Origin: an uncultured Dokdonia sp.
GTDB taxonomy: Bacteria > Bacteroidota > Bacteroidia > Flavobacteriales > Flavobacteriaceae
Direction: 5' to 3'
NCBI RefSeq assembly: GCF_947492815.1
Contig: NZ_CANLOB010000009.1
Location: 1-64,000 of the forward strand
DNA: 64,000 nucleotides
The position numbers and the translations under genes are program-made. The notes under the pieces were generated by a model, which had not been told where the DNA came from, made no database searches, and worked only from the letters and a program-made list of their open reading frames with translations. Positions 16,810 through 25,512 of the stretch are shown in pieces (positions within the stretch are counted from its first letter, which is position 1; every line of letters starts with the position of its first letter).

Positions 16810-18198
16810 ATGAAACTAATTCTACGTGTATCCTTTTTATTATGCATGTTTCTCGCATTTGGTATAAGTACTGCACAAACTGCTGGTGGAGAAAGAGTTT
16901 TTAATCCAGAAGGAATTAATTGTGTCTCTGAAGAAGAATATCAGGTATATCATAATGCAGTTGCTACAAATCAAGAATATCTTTCTCGAGAAGGATTACG
17001 CTTATATCAAGATAATGCAAGTCGTTCTGAACAACAAGTTTCATTTATATGGCCTGTAAAGCAAGCAGATGGTTTTGATTACAATAGTACTTGGGCAATT
17101 TCTGTATACTTTGATCATGACCAAACTACAGGCGGATTACAAGATTGGAATTGCGGTACACGTACCTATGATACTTCTAGCGGATACAATCATCAAGGAG
17201 TAGATATTTTCTTATGGCCATTTACTTGGAAACAAGTTGATGAAGAACAAACAGAGATCATTGCTGCATCTTCGGGTCAGATCATATACAAAAATGATGG
17301 AAGTTCTGATCAAAACTGTTCTTTTAATAATGATCAATGGAATGCTGTTTTTGTAGAGCATTCAGATGGTAGTATTGCATGGTATGGACATATGAAAAAT
17401 GGAAGCCTTACTTCAAAAAATGTTGGTGATACTGTAACACAAGGAGAGTATTTAGGAATTGTTGCCAGTTCAGGAAACTCTACAGGACCTCATTTGCATT
17501 TTGAAGTGTATGATGAAAATAATAACTTGATAGATCCTTATGCAGGACCGTGTAATGATTTAAATGATACAAGCTGGTGGGCAGAACAAAAAGAATACCT
17601 TAACTCTGGCGTAAATGCAGCACTCACTCATACAGATCTTCCTAATTTCGGAACGTGTCCAGAAATAGAAGAAACTTTTGAGAGTAATCAATTTGACCCA
17701 GGAGATACCGTATGGTTTATAGGGTATTTTAAAGACCAAATTACAGGGACATCAGCTCTTAACGAAATATATGATCCTAATGGAGATTTGTTTTCAAGCT
17801 GGAATACAAATTTTAATGATGATTTTGTAGCCTCATGGTGGGCACAACAAATAACTATAAATGATCAAACAGGAACGTGGACCTACGTGGTTACGTATAA
17901 TGGAGAAAGTGATACCCACACCTTTAATGTGGGACAACTTTCTGTAGAAGATGAAGTATTTGATGAACTTAAATTATTTCCAAACCCTACAAGTGGTATT
18001 GTTACTATAGGAGCTCCTGTTCCATTTAAACAAATCACGGTGAGAGATGCTGTAGGAAGAACAGTTCTTGAGTATCGTGATCTAAATAGAATTAGTGTAG
18101 AAATGAATTTTTCGTATTTAAGAACGGGGGTTTATTTTGTAACAGCAGAAGCACTAGATTCTGATGCACAAACATTAATAAGAGTTCTTAAAAAGTAA
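16810..18198 (+). CDS. Secreted M23 metallopeptidase with T9SS sorting tail
   Basis: 462 residues. Signal peptide ending STAQ (about residue 23). The LytM/M23 domain shows YNHQGVDIFLWP (first zinc His and Asp), VEHSDGSIAWYGHM, and GPHLHFEVYD (HxH). It is followed by a beta-sandwich segment (about 290-385) and a type A T9SS tail (LKLFPNPTSGIVTIG ... RVLKK). Expected to cut peptidoglycan or glycine-containing peptides outside the cell. It is monocistronic, and converges on trhO with about 34 bases between. Confidence 0.9.
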   Translation: MKLILRVSFLLCMFLAFGISTAQTAGGERVFNPEGINCVSEEEYQVYHNAVATNQEYLSREGLRLYQDNASRSEQQVSFIWPVKQADGFDYNSTWAISVYFDHDQTTGGLQDWNCGTRTYDTSSGYNHQGVDIFLWPFTWKQVDEEQTEIIAASSGQIIYKNDGSSDQNCSFNNDQWNAVFVEHSDGSIAWYGHMKNGSLTSKNVGDTVTQGEYLGIVASSGNSTGPHLHFEVYDENNNLIDPYAGPCNDLNDTSWWAEQKEYLNSGVNAALTHTDLPNFGTCPEIEETFESNQFDPGDTVWFIGYFKDQITGTSALNEIYDPNGDLFSSWNTNFNDDFVASWWAQQITINDQTGTWTYVVTYNGESDTHTFNVGQLSVEDEVFDELKLFPNPTSGIVTIGAPVPFKQITVRDAVGRTVLEYRDLNRISVEMNFSYLRTGVYFVTAEALDSDAQTLIRVLKK

Positions 18199-18232
18199 TG
18201 CCATTTTAAAATTAAATGGTACAACAGAAAAA

Positions 18233-19270
18233 CTAGGCTTTATTTTGAAACTTAAGTTTTTCTGAACGTCCTTTTTTAAATATTTTATTGCTATTTCCTT
18301 TGCCGCTACGAAGCCTTTTTTGTTCCTCATAAGACAAGTGTGTTATTTCTATACATTCTTGAGAACAGCAATTTTCCATTTGCGTAGCACAAGACTCACA
18401 TTGTATAAATAAAAGATGACAAGCTTCATTAGCACAATTTACATGTGTATCAGAAGGATTACCACACTGGTGGCAATTTGAGATAATATCTTCAGAGATA
18501 CGTTCCCCTCTTCTGTGATCAAACACAAAGTTTTTACCCTTAAATTTATTTTCAAGGTTTTGTTGCTCAATTTGTCGAGCATACTCTATGATACCACCTT
18601 CGAGTTGAAATACATTTTTGAATCCTTTATGCTTAAAATAAGCACTGGCTTTTTCACAACGTATACCTCCTGTGCAATACATCACAAGTTTTTTATCTTC
18701 TTTATGATCTTTTAAATCATCTTCTATAATATCTAACGAGTCTCTAAATGTGTCTACATCTGGTGTTACAGCATTTTTAAAATGACCAATCTCACTTTCG
18801 TAATGATTACGCATATCTACCAAAACCGTGTCTTGATCCTCTATAAGTTCGTTAAATGTTTGTGCGTCTACATGAATTCCTTTGTCGGTGACATCAAAAG
18901 AAGTATCATTAAGGCCATCTGCTACAATTTTATTACGCACTTTTACTTTGAGTTTTAGAAAAGATTTATTGTCCTGTTCTATAGCAATATTAAGACGTAC
19001 ATTATGTAGAAAATGAATACCGTCCAGAAACGTTTTGAATGTATTAAAGTTTGTTGCAGGCACCGAAAGTTGTGCATTAATACCTTCTTTAGCTACATAA
19101 ATACGACCTAAGACGTTCATCTCGTCCCATGCTATAAATAAATGATTTCTAAAAAGTTCGGGATTACCGATGTGTGCATATTGGTAAAAAGAGAGTGTGA
19201 AACGCTCGTCTCCAGCCTCATCAATAAGAGCTGCTCTCTCTTTTGCACTTAATTTATTGTACAGTTGCAT
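18233..19270 (-). CDS. trhO: tRNA uridine(34) hydroxylase TrhO (rhodanese family, YceA)
   Basis: 345 residues from the ATG at 19268-19270 (MQLYNKLSAKERAAL). A longer frame reads up to 19435, but it translates through a terminator hairpin and is not plausible. The N-terminal acylphosphatase-like part has RIYVAKEGINAQLS. The rhodanese domain has VLVDMRNHYESEIGHF and the active Cys in MYCTGGIRCEKAS. The C-terminal Cys-rich part has CHQCG, CANEAC, CESC and CCSQEC. TrhO makes 5-hydroxyuridine at the tRNA wobble position (known for E. coli YceA). Confidence 0.93.
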   Translation of the reverse strand: MQLYNKLSAKERAALIDEAGDERFTLSFYQYAHIGNPELFRNHLFIAWDEMNVLGRIYVAKEGINAQLSVPATNFNTFKTFLDGIHFLHNVRLNIAIEQDNKSFLKLKVKVRNKIVADGLNDTSFDVTDKGIHVDAQTFNELIEDQDTVLVDMRNHYESEIGHFKNAVTPDVDTFRDSLDIIEDDLKDHKEDKKLVMYCTGGIRCEKASAYFKHKGFKNVFQLEGGIIEYARQIEQQNLENKFKGKNFVFDHRRGERISEDIISNCHQCGNPSDTHVNCANEACHLLFIQCESCATQMENCCSQECIEITHLSYEEQKRLRSGKGNSNKIFKKGRSEKLKFQNKA

Positions 19271-19347
19271 GCTATACCTTTTTAAGTTTAAAAGAATTAA
19301 TTTTTTGCAAAAATAGACAATTTTAAAAAATGGAAGAGTTCCTACCA

Positions 19348-19475
19348 CAAAAAATGCCCGGAGGTCGATCCTGCGGGCATTTTTTTGAACGGCTAATTCA
19401 TTTGTTAGACTTATTTCTATTTGTGTTACAAGCACAGAAATAGGTTACTAACTAGCCACCTTCCAACTTTCGACA
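19348..19475 (-). ncRNA. Candidate structured small RNA, 6S-like
   Basis: On the minus strand the RNA would fold as one long irregular hairpin. The closing arms GGCUAGUU (19457-19450) and AAUUAGCC (19398-19391) pair over 8 bases and can extend with GAA/UUC. Inside is an asymmetric bubble. An apical stem follows, UAUUUCU (19442-19436) with AGAAAUA (19418-19412), then GUG/CAC. A strong terminator at 19350-19387 follows directly. A long hairpin with a central bubble is the hallmark of 6S RNA, and a Flavobacteria class (6S-Flavo) exists in Rfam. I could not compare with its model. Alternative: the 3' UTR of the short frame at 19452-19544. Confidence 0.5.
19350..19387 (-). terminator. Strong terminator upstream of both trhO and recA
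   Basis: The arms AAAAATGCCCG and CGGGCATTTTT are extended by an inner AGG/CCU pair. It lies 5' of both flanking genes, so it must end a separate transcript; the candidate RNA at 19348-19475 is the obvious one. Confidence 0.85.
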
Positions 19476-19544
19476 ACGCATTAGCATCAAATAACGCGCC
19501 GCTTTAAGTTGGATTTTATAGTATTTAATTCGTTGTAAACTCAT
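19452..19544 (-). CDS. Possible 30-residue basic peptide
   Basis: ATG at 19542-19544 to TAG at 19452. The product begins MSLQRIKYYKIQLKAARY and is rich in Lys, Arg and Tyr. It ends inside the closing stem of the candidate RNA. The amphipathic look and the ordered codons make it worth noting, but no family is recognised and a chance frame is quite possible. Confidence 0.25.
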   Translation of the reverse strand: MSLQRIKYYKIQLKAARYLMLMRCRKLEGG

Positions 19545-19619
19545 TTTTAATATTACTTCTCATGAAGTAGACTTCAAAAAAGAAAAGGGTTGCGTATTTT
19601 TTTTGTTAAAAATTTTTTT

Positions 19620-19633
19620 GCTTTCGCGAAAGC
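19620..19633. repeat. Palindrome GCTTTCGCGAAAGC, copy 5, upstream of recA
   Basis: Perfect 14-mer in the recA 5' region, 71 bases before the ATG. Confidence 0.95.
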
Positions 19634-19703
19634 GTGCCTTGCCCCCTTCAAATAGAAACCCTACTTTTACTATCCAATTTTTAGAATTCAAAACAGAGAA
19701 GAA

Positions 19704-20717
19704 ATGAGTAGTGATAAAGAAAAAGAAGCAAAACTAAAAGCATTACAACTTACCCTAGATAAACTTGATAAAACCTACGGAAAAGGAGCTGTAATGAAGA
19801 TGGGAGATCAAGCTATTGTAGATGTAGATTCTATTCCTACAGGTTCTTTAGGGCTTGATGTTGCATTAGGAGTAGGTGGATACCCTCGAGGACGTATCAT
19901 TGAAATATACGGCCCAGAATCTTCTGGAAAAACAACCTTAACACTACACGCTATTGCCGAAGCTCAAAAAGCAGGTGGGATTGCAGCCTTTATTGATGCA
20001 GAACATGCATTTGATCGTTTTTATGCAGAAAAATTGAATGTAGATATAGAAAACCTTATCATATCACAACCAGATAATGGAGAGCAAGCATTAGAAATTG
20101 CAGATAATCTAATACGTTCTGGAGCTATAGATATTATTGTAATAGATTCTGTTGCTGCTTTGACTCCTAAAAGTGAGATAGAAGGAGAGATGGGAGATTC
20201 TAAAATGGGATTACACGCTCGATTAATGTCACAAGCATTACGTAAACTTACAGGATCTATAAGCAAAACAAATTGTACCGTTATATTTATTAATCAATTA
20301 CGTGAGAAAATAGGCGTTATGTTTGGTAATCCAGAAACTACTACTGGAGGAAATGCTTTAAAGTTTTATGCTTCTGTACGTTTAGATATAAGAAGATCTA
20401 CTCAAATTAAAGATAGTAATGCAAATGTAAAGGGTAATAAAACCCGCGTTAAAGTTGTCAAAAACAAAGTAGCGCCTCCATTTAGAATGGCTGAGTTTGA
20501 TATTATGTATGGAGAAGGAGTTTCTAAAGTAGGTGAGATTATAGATATAGGTGTTAATTATGAAATTGTCAAAAAGAGTGGTTCTTGGTTTAGTTATCAA
20601 GACACCAAACTGGGGCAAGGGCGAGATGCTGTAAAAGCATTACTATTGGATAACCCTGATTTAATGGAAGAATTAGAAACTAAAATTCACGAAGCCATTA
20701 AAGTTTCAAACGAATAG
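19704..20717 (+). CDS. recA: Recombinase RecA
   Basis: 337 residues, normal for the family. Walker A is GPESSGKTT; Walker B is [12 protein letters not shown]. Also visible are the MAW-like N terminus ([18 protein letters not shown]), the L1/L2 region [15 protein letters not shown] and [28 protein letters not shown]. It forms ATP-dependent filaments on single-stranded DNA, and drives strand exchange and LexA-type repressor cleavage. AddAB, encoded at 53-62 kb, would load it. It is monocistronic and ends in its own terminator. Confidence 0.99.
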   Translation: MSSDKEKEAKLKALQLTLDKLDKTYGKGAVMKMGDQAIVDVDSIPTGSLGLDVALGVGGYPRGRIIEIYGPESSGKTTLTLHAIAEAQKAGGIAAFIDAEHAFDRFYAEKLNVDIENLIISQPDNGEQALEIADNLIRSGAIDIIVIDSVAALTPKSEIEGEMGDSKMGLHARLMSQALRKLTGSISKTNCTVIFINQLREKIGVMFGNPETTTGGNALKFYASVRLDIRRSTQIKDSNANVKGNKTRVKVVKNKVAPPFRMAEFDIMYGEGVSKVGEIIDIGVNYEIVKKSGSWFSYQDTKLGQGRDAVKALLLDNPDLMEELETKIHEAIKVSNE

Positions 20718-20724
20718 ATATACT

Positions 20725-20752
20725 AAAAACCTCCTAATTTCAGGAGGTTTTT
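20725..20752 (+). terminator. recA terminator
   Basis: The arms AAAAACCTCCT and AGGAGGTTTTT flank a 6-base loop and end in a T run, 8 bases past the recA stop. Confidence 0.9.
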
Positions 20753-20816
20753 TTATGAGTAGACGCAACCTTTTAAACTATTTTGTATCTATAGTATATA
20801 ATGTCCCCCGTTGTAT

Positions 20817-21230
20817 ATGAAAAAAGTAAGCATATTATCTATCTTTCTCTTACTACTTATAGGATGTAGTACAGACGATGCGCCCTTCTTCTTTTTTGAA
20901 GTGACGCCTGTAAACACAGTAAGTGACATACCAGAAGTTTTTGTTGTCGGTCAGACTGATACCATACAGGTTACCTATAGAAGACCTTCTACATGCCATG
21001 CATTTAATGGATTTGATATCACAAATGATGGAGAAGTAAGAGAGATTGCAGTAATTACAAAAGTAGTTCAAGGAAGAGCTACCTGTTCTGACTTAGAAAA
21101 TGATTTAAGAACAGCTCCTCTGGTTATTACCCCAGAAGAAGCGGGACAATTAAATTTAAGTTTTTTTACAGGAAATAATGAAATAGGTGATCCTACATTT
21201 GTAACATTTAATGTGCCTATTATAGAATAA
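20817..21230 (+). CDS. Small lipoprotein of unknown function
   Basis: 137 residues from the ATG at 20817; an in-frame TTG six bases earlier would only add two residues before the signal. Lipoprotein signal MKKVSILSIFLLLLIGC with lipobox LIGC. The mature part is about 120 residues, beta-rich, with two further cysteines (STCHAF and ATCSDL) that could form a disulfide. It stands 29 bases ahead of the ECF sigma gene, so it may share its transcript. No family recognised. Confidence 0.75.
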   Translation: MKKVSILSIFLLLLIGCSTDDAPFFFFEVTPVNTVSDIPEVFVVGQTDTIQVTYRRPSTCHAFNGFDITNDGEVREIAVITKVVQGRATCSDLENDLRTAPLVITPEEAGQLNLSFFTGNNEIGDPTFVTFNVPIIE

Positions 21231-21259
21231 GATTAAGAAAACTAACCAATAAAGATATT

Positions 21260-21808
21260 TTGAGTTTAGAACGACTCATTGATAATTGTAAAAAGAAACA
21301 TGCAAAAGCCCAAGAAGAGTTATACAAGCGTTATGCTAGTTCGCTTTTTTCGGTTTGCTTAAAGTATGCTTCTAGTTATGCAGATGCCGAAGACATACTG
21401 CAGGACACTTTTATAATCATTTTTGACAAAGTATCTCAATATAAAAACCAAGGCTCTTTTGAGGGTTGGTTAAAAAGAATAGCAATCAATACAGCACTAC
21501 AGCGATACCGGAAAGCTGGAGTTCTGAATTTGATAAATGAAGAAAATGTTAGTGAAGTAGATGTAGAGGTAGAAGAAGAAAGTGTGCCTCTAGACTATTT
21601 ACTTAGAATTATCCAAGAATTACCCGATAGATACAGAATGGTATTTAATCTGTATGTATTAGATGGATATTCACATAAAGAGATTTCTGATTTATTAGAA
21701 ATTTCAGAGGGTACGTCTAAATCTAATTTAGCGCGTGCTCGCAAAATATTAAAGAATAAAATTGAGGTAAGTCAAGACTATACCTTAAATCAATCTCAAA
21801 ACCAATGA
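21260..21808 (+). CDS. ECF-type sigma-70 factor
   Basis: 182 residues. Region 2 is visible as KRYASSLFSVCLKYASSYADAEDILQDTFIIIFDKV, and region 4 as LPDRYRMVFNLYVLDGYSHKEISDLLEISEGTSKSNLARARKIL, a helix-turn-helix ending. There is no region 3, as in ECF factors. The best start is TTG at 21260; no ATG lies in a suitable position. It overlaps the next gene by four bases (ATGA), a sign of translational coupling with its likely anti-sigma. Confidence 0.92.
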   Translation: MSLERLIDNCKKKHAKAQEELYKRYASSLFSVCLKYASSYADAEDILQDTFIIIFDKVSQYKNQGSFEGWLKRIAINTALQRYRKAGVLNLINEENVSEVDVEVEEESVPLDYLLRIIQELPDRYRMVFNLYVLDGYSHKEISDLLEISEGTSKSNLARARKILKNKIEVSQDYTLNQSQNQ

Positions 21809-23379
21809 AAGAGAAAAAGAATATAGATAGGCTTTTTCAGGAGAAATTTAAAGATTTTGAAGTACACCCGAGTGATCAGGTGTGGAAGAATATTGTTGCC
21901 GCAAAAAAGAAAAAAGAAGATCGTAAAATCATACCTATATGGTGGCGATTAGGAGGCGTAGCTGCAATAGCATTGATTCTTATCACAACAGGTATTGCCT
22001 TATGGAATAATACTTCAGAATTAAAAAACACAACACCTGAGCTTGTCCAATCTGATCAAAACACAAACACAGACGGAACTTCAGGTACCAATGCGTTATC
22101 TAATAAAGGTGATGTAACTAAAGATGATCTAACAACAGATCCATCGATTTCCAAAGAGACAGTATCTGGATTAGCTATCGAAAACGAAACAACTCCTAAT
22201 ACACCCTTTTCTGAAGATAAAACATTAAAAGGAGAAGATAATACGCTCTTTGGTGTAAGTGATACGCAAGGAGCTGTTGCCAGTCAAGAGAATGCAATTA
22301 CTAGTGACCAAAAAAATAATAAAGAAAAATTAAATCCATCATATATAGATAATACAACTACAATACAGACAGAACAGTCTTCTACAGGTGATGTAACTAC
22401 ACTAAAGGAGAAACAGGAAAATATTCCACAAAAAAGATCAGATCTTATAAATCCTGATATCACCATAGATAATAGTGTAGATGATACAGCCGTGGCAGTT
22501 TCAGAAAAAACAACAGGTACAGATGCATCTCAAAATGAAACAGAAGGAACGGTAAAAGAAGAAACTGTAGAAGAGAATAAGAAATCTCTAGTTGATGAAG
22601 CAGCACGTATCGCAAAAGCTAACACAGAAGAAGATTTACAAGAAAAAGATGCTATTGCACGTAGATGGGATGTAGGTGCTGTAGCAGCACCCGTATATTA
22701 TGGTGACTTTGGGGGTTCAGGAATTGATCCTCAATTTAAAGATAATAACAAAACCAGTGATTTAAATTTGAGTTATGGGGTACAAGTGAGTTATGCTGTT
22801 ACTTCAAAATTTAAAGTACGTACAGGGGTAAGTAATGTTGATCTTAATTATAACACACAAGATATCTCATTTACACCTAGCAATAGCGCACGAACATTGA
22901 GAGGTGTTGATTTTTCTCAAAACGCTAGCTTTTTAGATATAACAGATCGAGTAAACCCATCAACTGCGTTAGCAAGCCCTACAGAAGATGGTTTGGGGCA
23001 AGGAGGGAATACGTTTTCTAATGGAGAGATTCAGCAAAATGTTGGGTATATAGAAATCCCTTTAGAGGCTATTTATGTACTTTCAGATAAACGATTAGGA
23101 GTAGAGCTTATAGGGGGTCTAAGTACTTTAGTACTCAATAATAATGAAGTATTCTTAGAGTCAAATGGCTTACGAACTAGTTTAGGAACTTCAAATGCAT
23201 TAAATGATATAAGTTTTACTACAAACTTAGGATTAGGTCTTAATTATAAAGTAACAGAAAAAGTAAAAATAAATATAGAACCATCATTAAAATATCAGCT
23301 CAATGCTTACAGTAATTCTGTAGGTGAATTTAAGCCATATTATGTTGGATTATATACAGGAGTGAATTATCGCTTCTAA
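21805..23379 (+). CDS. Membrane-spanning protein: anti-sigma-like N terminus, periplasmic linker, outer-membrane beta-barrel
   Basis: 524 residues. Residues 1-45 are cytoplasmic and charged (IDRLFQEKFKDFEVHPSDQVWKNI). One membrane segment follows (about 47-70, GGVAAIALILITTGIALW). Residues 75-285 are low-complexity, rich in Thr, Asp, Glu, Asn and Lys. Residues 290-524 look like an outer-membrane barrel (RWDVGAVAAPVYYGDFGGSG, alternating beta strands, C-terminal VGLYTGVNYRF ending in Phe). The tight overlap with the ECF sigma gene suggests it controls that factor. Such a chain would cross the whole envelope and could pass an outer-membrane signal to the sigma factor. That mechanism is inference. 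Confidence 0.75.
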   Translation: MKEKKNIDRLFQEKFKDFEVHPSDQVWKNIVAAKKKKEDRKIIPIWWRLGGVAAIALILITTGIALWNNTSELKNTTPELVQSDQNTNTDGTSGTNALSNKGDVTKDDLTTDPSISKETVSGLAIENETTPNTPFSEDKTLKGEDNTLFGVSDTQGAVASQENAITSDQKNNKEKLNPSYIDNTTTIQTEQSSTGDVTTLKEKQENIPQKRSDLINPDITIDNSVDDTAVAVSEKTTGTDASQNETEGTVKEETVEENKKSLVDEAARIAKANTEEDLQEKDAIARRWDVGAVAAPVYYGDFGGSGIDPQFKDNNKTSDLNLSYGVQVSYAVTSKFKVRTGVSNVDLNYNTQDISFTPSNSARTLRGVDFSQNASFLDITDRVNPSTALASPTEDGLGQGGNTFSNGEIQQNVGYIEIPLEAIYVLSDKRLGVELIGGLSTLVLNNNEVFLESNGLRTSLGTSNALNDISFTTNLGLGLNYKVTEKVKINIEPSLKYQLNAYSNSVGEFKPYYVGLYTGVNYRF

Positions 23380-23452
23380 AAAAGAACACTTGCCGTTAGG
23401 TTAGTTTTTTAGTTGGTTAGGTTAGTTGTTGCAAAACAATGCAATAATTACA

Positions 23453-23479
23453 AAAGGCGTCGCTGGTTACGGCGCCTTT
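23453..23479. terminator. Terminator between convergent barrel gene and plsC
   Basis: AAAGGCG pairs with CGCCTTT, with extra CG/CG pairing inside. A GT-rich tract GTTGGTTAGGTTAG precedes it at about 23413-23426. Confidence 0.75.
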
Positions 23480-23485
23480 CCTTTT

Positions 23486-24232
23486 TTATACTTTTTGATC
23501 TTCTAGTAATAATGCATTTAATATAACAGTGCGTGTTTGTTCTCTTAATTCTTTTTTTTGATCCTGAGCCATTCCCTTTGTAGGAATAAAAGAAAATACT
23601 TTTGCTCTCATTTTTCCAGGGCCTCCTTCATAAAATTGATATGGAAAAAGCTTTTTGTTATCATAAAAAACCATAGGTACAATGGCTATTTGATGATCTA
23701 TAGCAAGTCGAAATGCACCATCTTTAAAGCTGTCTAATACAATAGAAGTATCATTGGGTACACCTCCCTCAGGAAAAATACAGATACTTAGACCTTGTTG
23801 TAGTCTTTTTTGCGCTTGATCAAATACAGCCTTACGACTTCTCGCATTTCCTCGATCTACAAGAATACAAGTGCGCTTATAAAAGAATCCAAATAAAGGA
23901 ATTTTAGCCAGTTCTGCTTTTCCTACAAATACAAAAGGATTTTTTGACAGATGTAACATTAACATAATATCAAGCATCGATGCATGATTAGAAACTAACA
24001 TATAGCTTTCTCCCTTTGTCAAGGTTTGCTCTCTGACAATACTAGGATAAAACCCCATTCCTAACATGATACCTCTTGCCCATATCTGAGCCAGTCTAAA
24101 AAATAAAGGATACCAAGATTCCTTTAAGATACTTATAATAAGTATAGGAAATAATAGAAGTATAATAACGAGCATAAGGAGATAAAACCATATCCTCCAA
24201 AACGCCATTCCGATTTTTCTAAAAAAATTCAT
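23486..24232 (-). CDS. plsC: 1-acyl-sn-glycerol-3-phosphate acyltransferase
   Basis: 248 residues. Hydrophobic N-terminal membrane helices (about 8-35). The acyltransferase motif I is SNHASMLDIM (HX4D); motif III is IFPEGGVPN. It would transfer an acyl group to lysophosphatidate on the inner membrane in phospholipid synthesis. It is divergent from trpS and convergent with the barrel gene. Confidence 0.9.
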   Translation of the reverse strand: MNFFRKIGMAFWRIWFYLLMLVIILLLFPILIISILKESWYPLFFRLAQIWARGIMLGMGFYPSIVREQTLTKGESYMLVSNHASMLDIMLMLHLSKNPFVFVGKAELAKIPLFGFFYKRTCILVDRGNARSRKAVFDQAQKRLQQGLSICIFPEGGVPNDTSIVLDSFKDGAFRLAIDHQIAIVPMVFYDNKKLFPYQFYEGGPGKMRAKVFSFIPTKGMAQDQKKELREQTRTVILNALLLEDQKV

Positions 24233-24257
24233 TAGTTCAAAAATAGGTAAAAGGTAG

Positions 24258-24286
24258 TTGCCTATACCTAGAAAAAAGTAACTTTG
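24258..24286 (+). promoter_or_regulatory. trpS promoter
   Basis: The -33-like TTG at 24258-24260 is followed after 18 bases by TAACTTTG at 24279-24286, an exact TAnnTTTG. It predicts a leader of about 80 bases before the trpS ATG. Confidence 0.6.
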
Positions 24287-24371
24287 CTGTAAAAACTAGA
24301 CATAATTTTATAAAGAGTGTCTAGAATAAATAGTAATTATAATATGGCACCTACTTTTGTAGGTTATTAGT

Positions 24372-25343
24372 ATGGCAAGAATTTTAACAGGTGTACAAAG
24401 TACAGGGACACCTCACTTAGGAAATTTATTAGGAGCAATCATTCCAGCAATTCAAATGGCAAACGCACCTGGTAATGAATCTTTTCTGTTTATTGCAGAT
24501 ATGCACTCACTTACCCAAATTAAAGATGGAGCTGTTTTGAGGCAGAATACCTATAGTACTGCAGCTACTTGGTTAGCTTTTGGACTCGATATAGAAAAAA
24601 CTGTTTTTTATAGACAAAGTGATATTCCTCAAGTAACGGAGCTTTCATGGTATTTAAGTTGCTTTTTCCAATATCAAAAATTAACCCGAGCACATAGTTT
24701 TAAAGATAAAGCAGATCGTCTGGAAGATGTAAATGCAGGATTATTTACATACCCTGTCTTAATGGCAGCAGACATCCTTTTGTATGATGCAGAGATTGTT
24801 CCAGTAGGGAAAGATCAAGCGCAACATTTAGAAATGACAAGAGATGCTGCAAATAGTTTTCATGCGAAAACTAAAAAAGAGGTTTTTGTAATTCCTGAAG
24901 TAAAACATAATGAAGATACCATGTATGTTCCAGGAACAGATGGCGGGAAAATGAGTAAATCCAAAGGAAATATTATTGATATTTTTCAGCCAGATAAGAA
25001 ATTGCGTAAGCAAATTATGGGCATTCAAACGGATAGTACACCTCTAGAAGAGCCTAAAAACCCAGATACGTGTAATCTATTTGCATTATATAAACTTATT
25101 GCTTCTCCAGAACAAATTAAGGAGATGCGTGCAAATTATGAAGGAGGTAATTATGGATATGGTCATGCAAAACAAGCCTTTTTTGAACTGATTGTTGAGA
25201 AATATGCGGAAGAACGAACACGTTATAATCACTATATGTCAAATTTAAATGAGATAGATGACGCCCTTGCAGTTGGAGCAGAAAAAGCTAAAATGGTAGC
25301 AAACGATGTTTTATCGAGAGTGCGAAAAGTAGTAGGGTATTAA
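24372..25343 (+). CDS. trpS: Tryptophanyl-tRNA synthetase
   Basis: 323 residues, normal for bacterial TrpRS. The HIGH motif is TPHLGNLLGA; the KMSKS motif is GGKMSKSKGN. LFIADMHSLTQI and the VPVGKDQAQHLEMTRD block are also conserved. It charges tRNA-Trp. Start ATG 24372. Confidence 0.98.
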   Translation: MARILTGVQSTGTPHLGNLLGAIIPAIQMANAPGNESFLFIADMHSLTQIKDGAVLRQNTYSTAATWLAFGLDIEKTVFYRQSDIPQVTELSWYLSCFFQYQKLTRAHSFKDKADRLEDVNAGLFTYPVLMAADILLYDAEIVPVGKDQAQHLEMTRDAANSFHAKTKKEVFVIPEVKHNEDTMYVPGTDGGKMSKSKGNIIDIFQPDKKLRKQIMGIQTDSTPLEEPKNPDTCNLFALYKLIASPEQIKEMRANYEGGNYGYGHAKQAFFELIVEKYAEERTRYNHYMSNLNEIDDALAVGAEKAKMVANDVLSRVRKVVGY

Positions 25344-25382
25344 TTCAATACTAGCATATATATTTAAAAATAATCTTATCAT

Positions 25383-25487
25383 ATGGACTTTTTGAATTTT
25401 TTGAGTGGAAGCGGTTTATTCTTAATACTGGCACTCGTATTAATTGTCGTATTTTTATACAATAAAATTAAGAATAGAAAGCGTTAA
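25383..25487 (+). CDS. 34-residue single-pass membrane protein
   Basis: ATG at 25383 to TAA at 25485-25487. The product begins MDFLNFLSGSG. It then has a long hydrophobic helix of about 15 residues (LFLILALVLIVVFLY) and ends in the basic tail NKIKNRKR. The layout of a hydrophobic helix with positive residues on one side is that of a real small membrane protein. It lies 39 bases after trpS and 26 bases before the queD-like gene, with a palindrome between. Function unknown. Confidence 0.6.
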   Translation: MDFLNFLSGSGLFLILALVLIVVFLYNKIKNRKR

Positions 25488-25493
25488 GAGTAC

Positions 25494-25507
25494 GCTTTCG
25501 CGAAAGC
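25494..25507. repeat. Palindrome GCTTTCGCGAAAGC, copy 6
   Basis: Perfect 14-mer in the 25-base gap between the small membrane protein and the queD-like gene. It ends 5 bases before the ATG, so it overlaps the ribosome-binding region. Confidence 0.95.
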
Positions 25508-25512
25508 ATATA

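Noticed and set aside
19271..19435. N-terminal extension of TrhO
   Set aside because: It would translate a strong terminator hairpin; the family N terminus starts at 19270.
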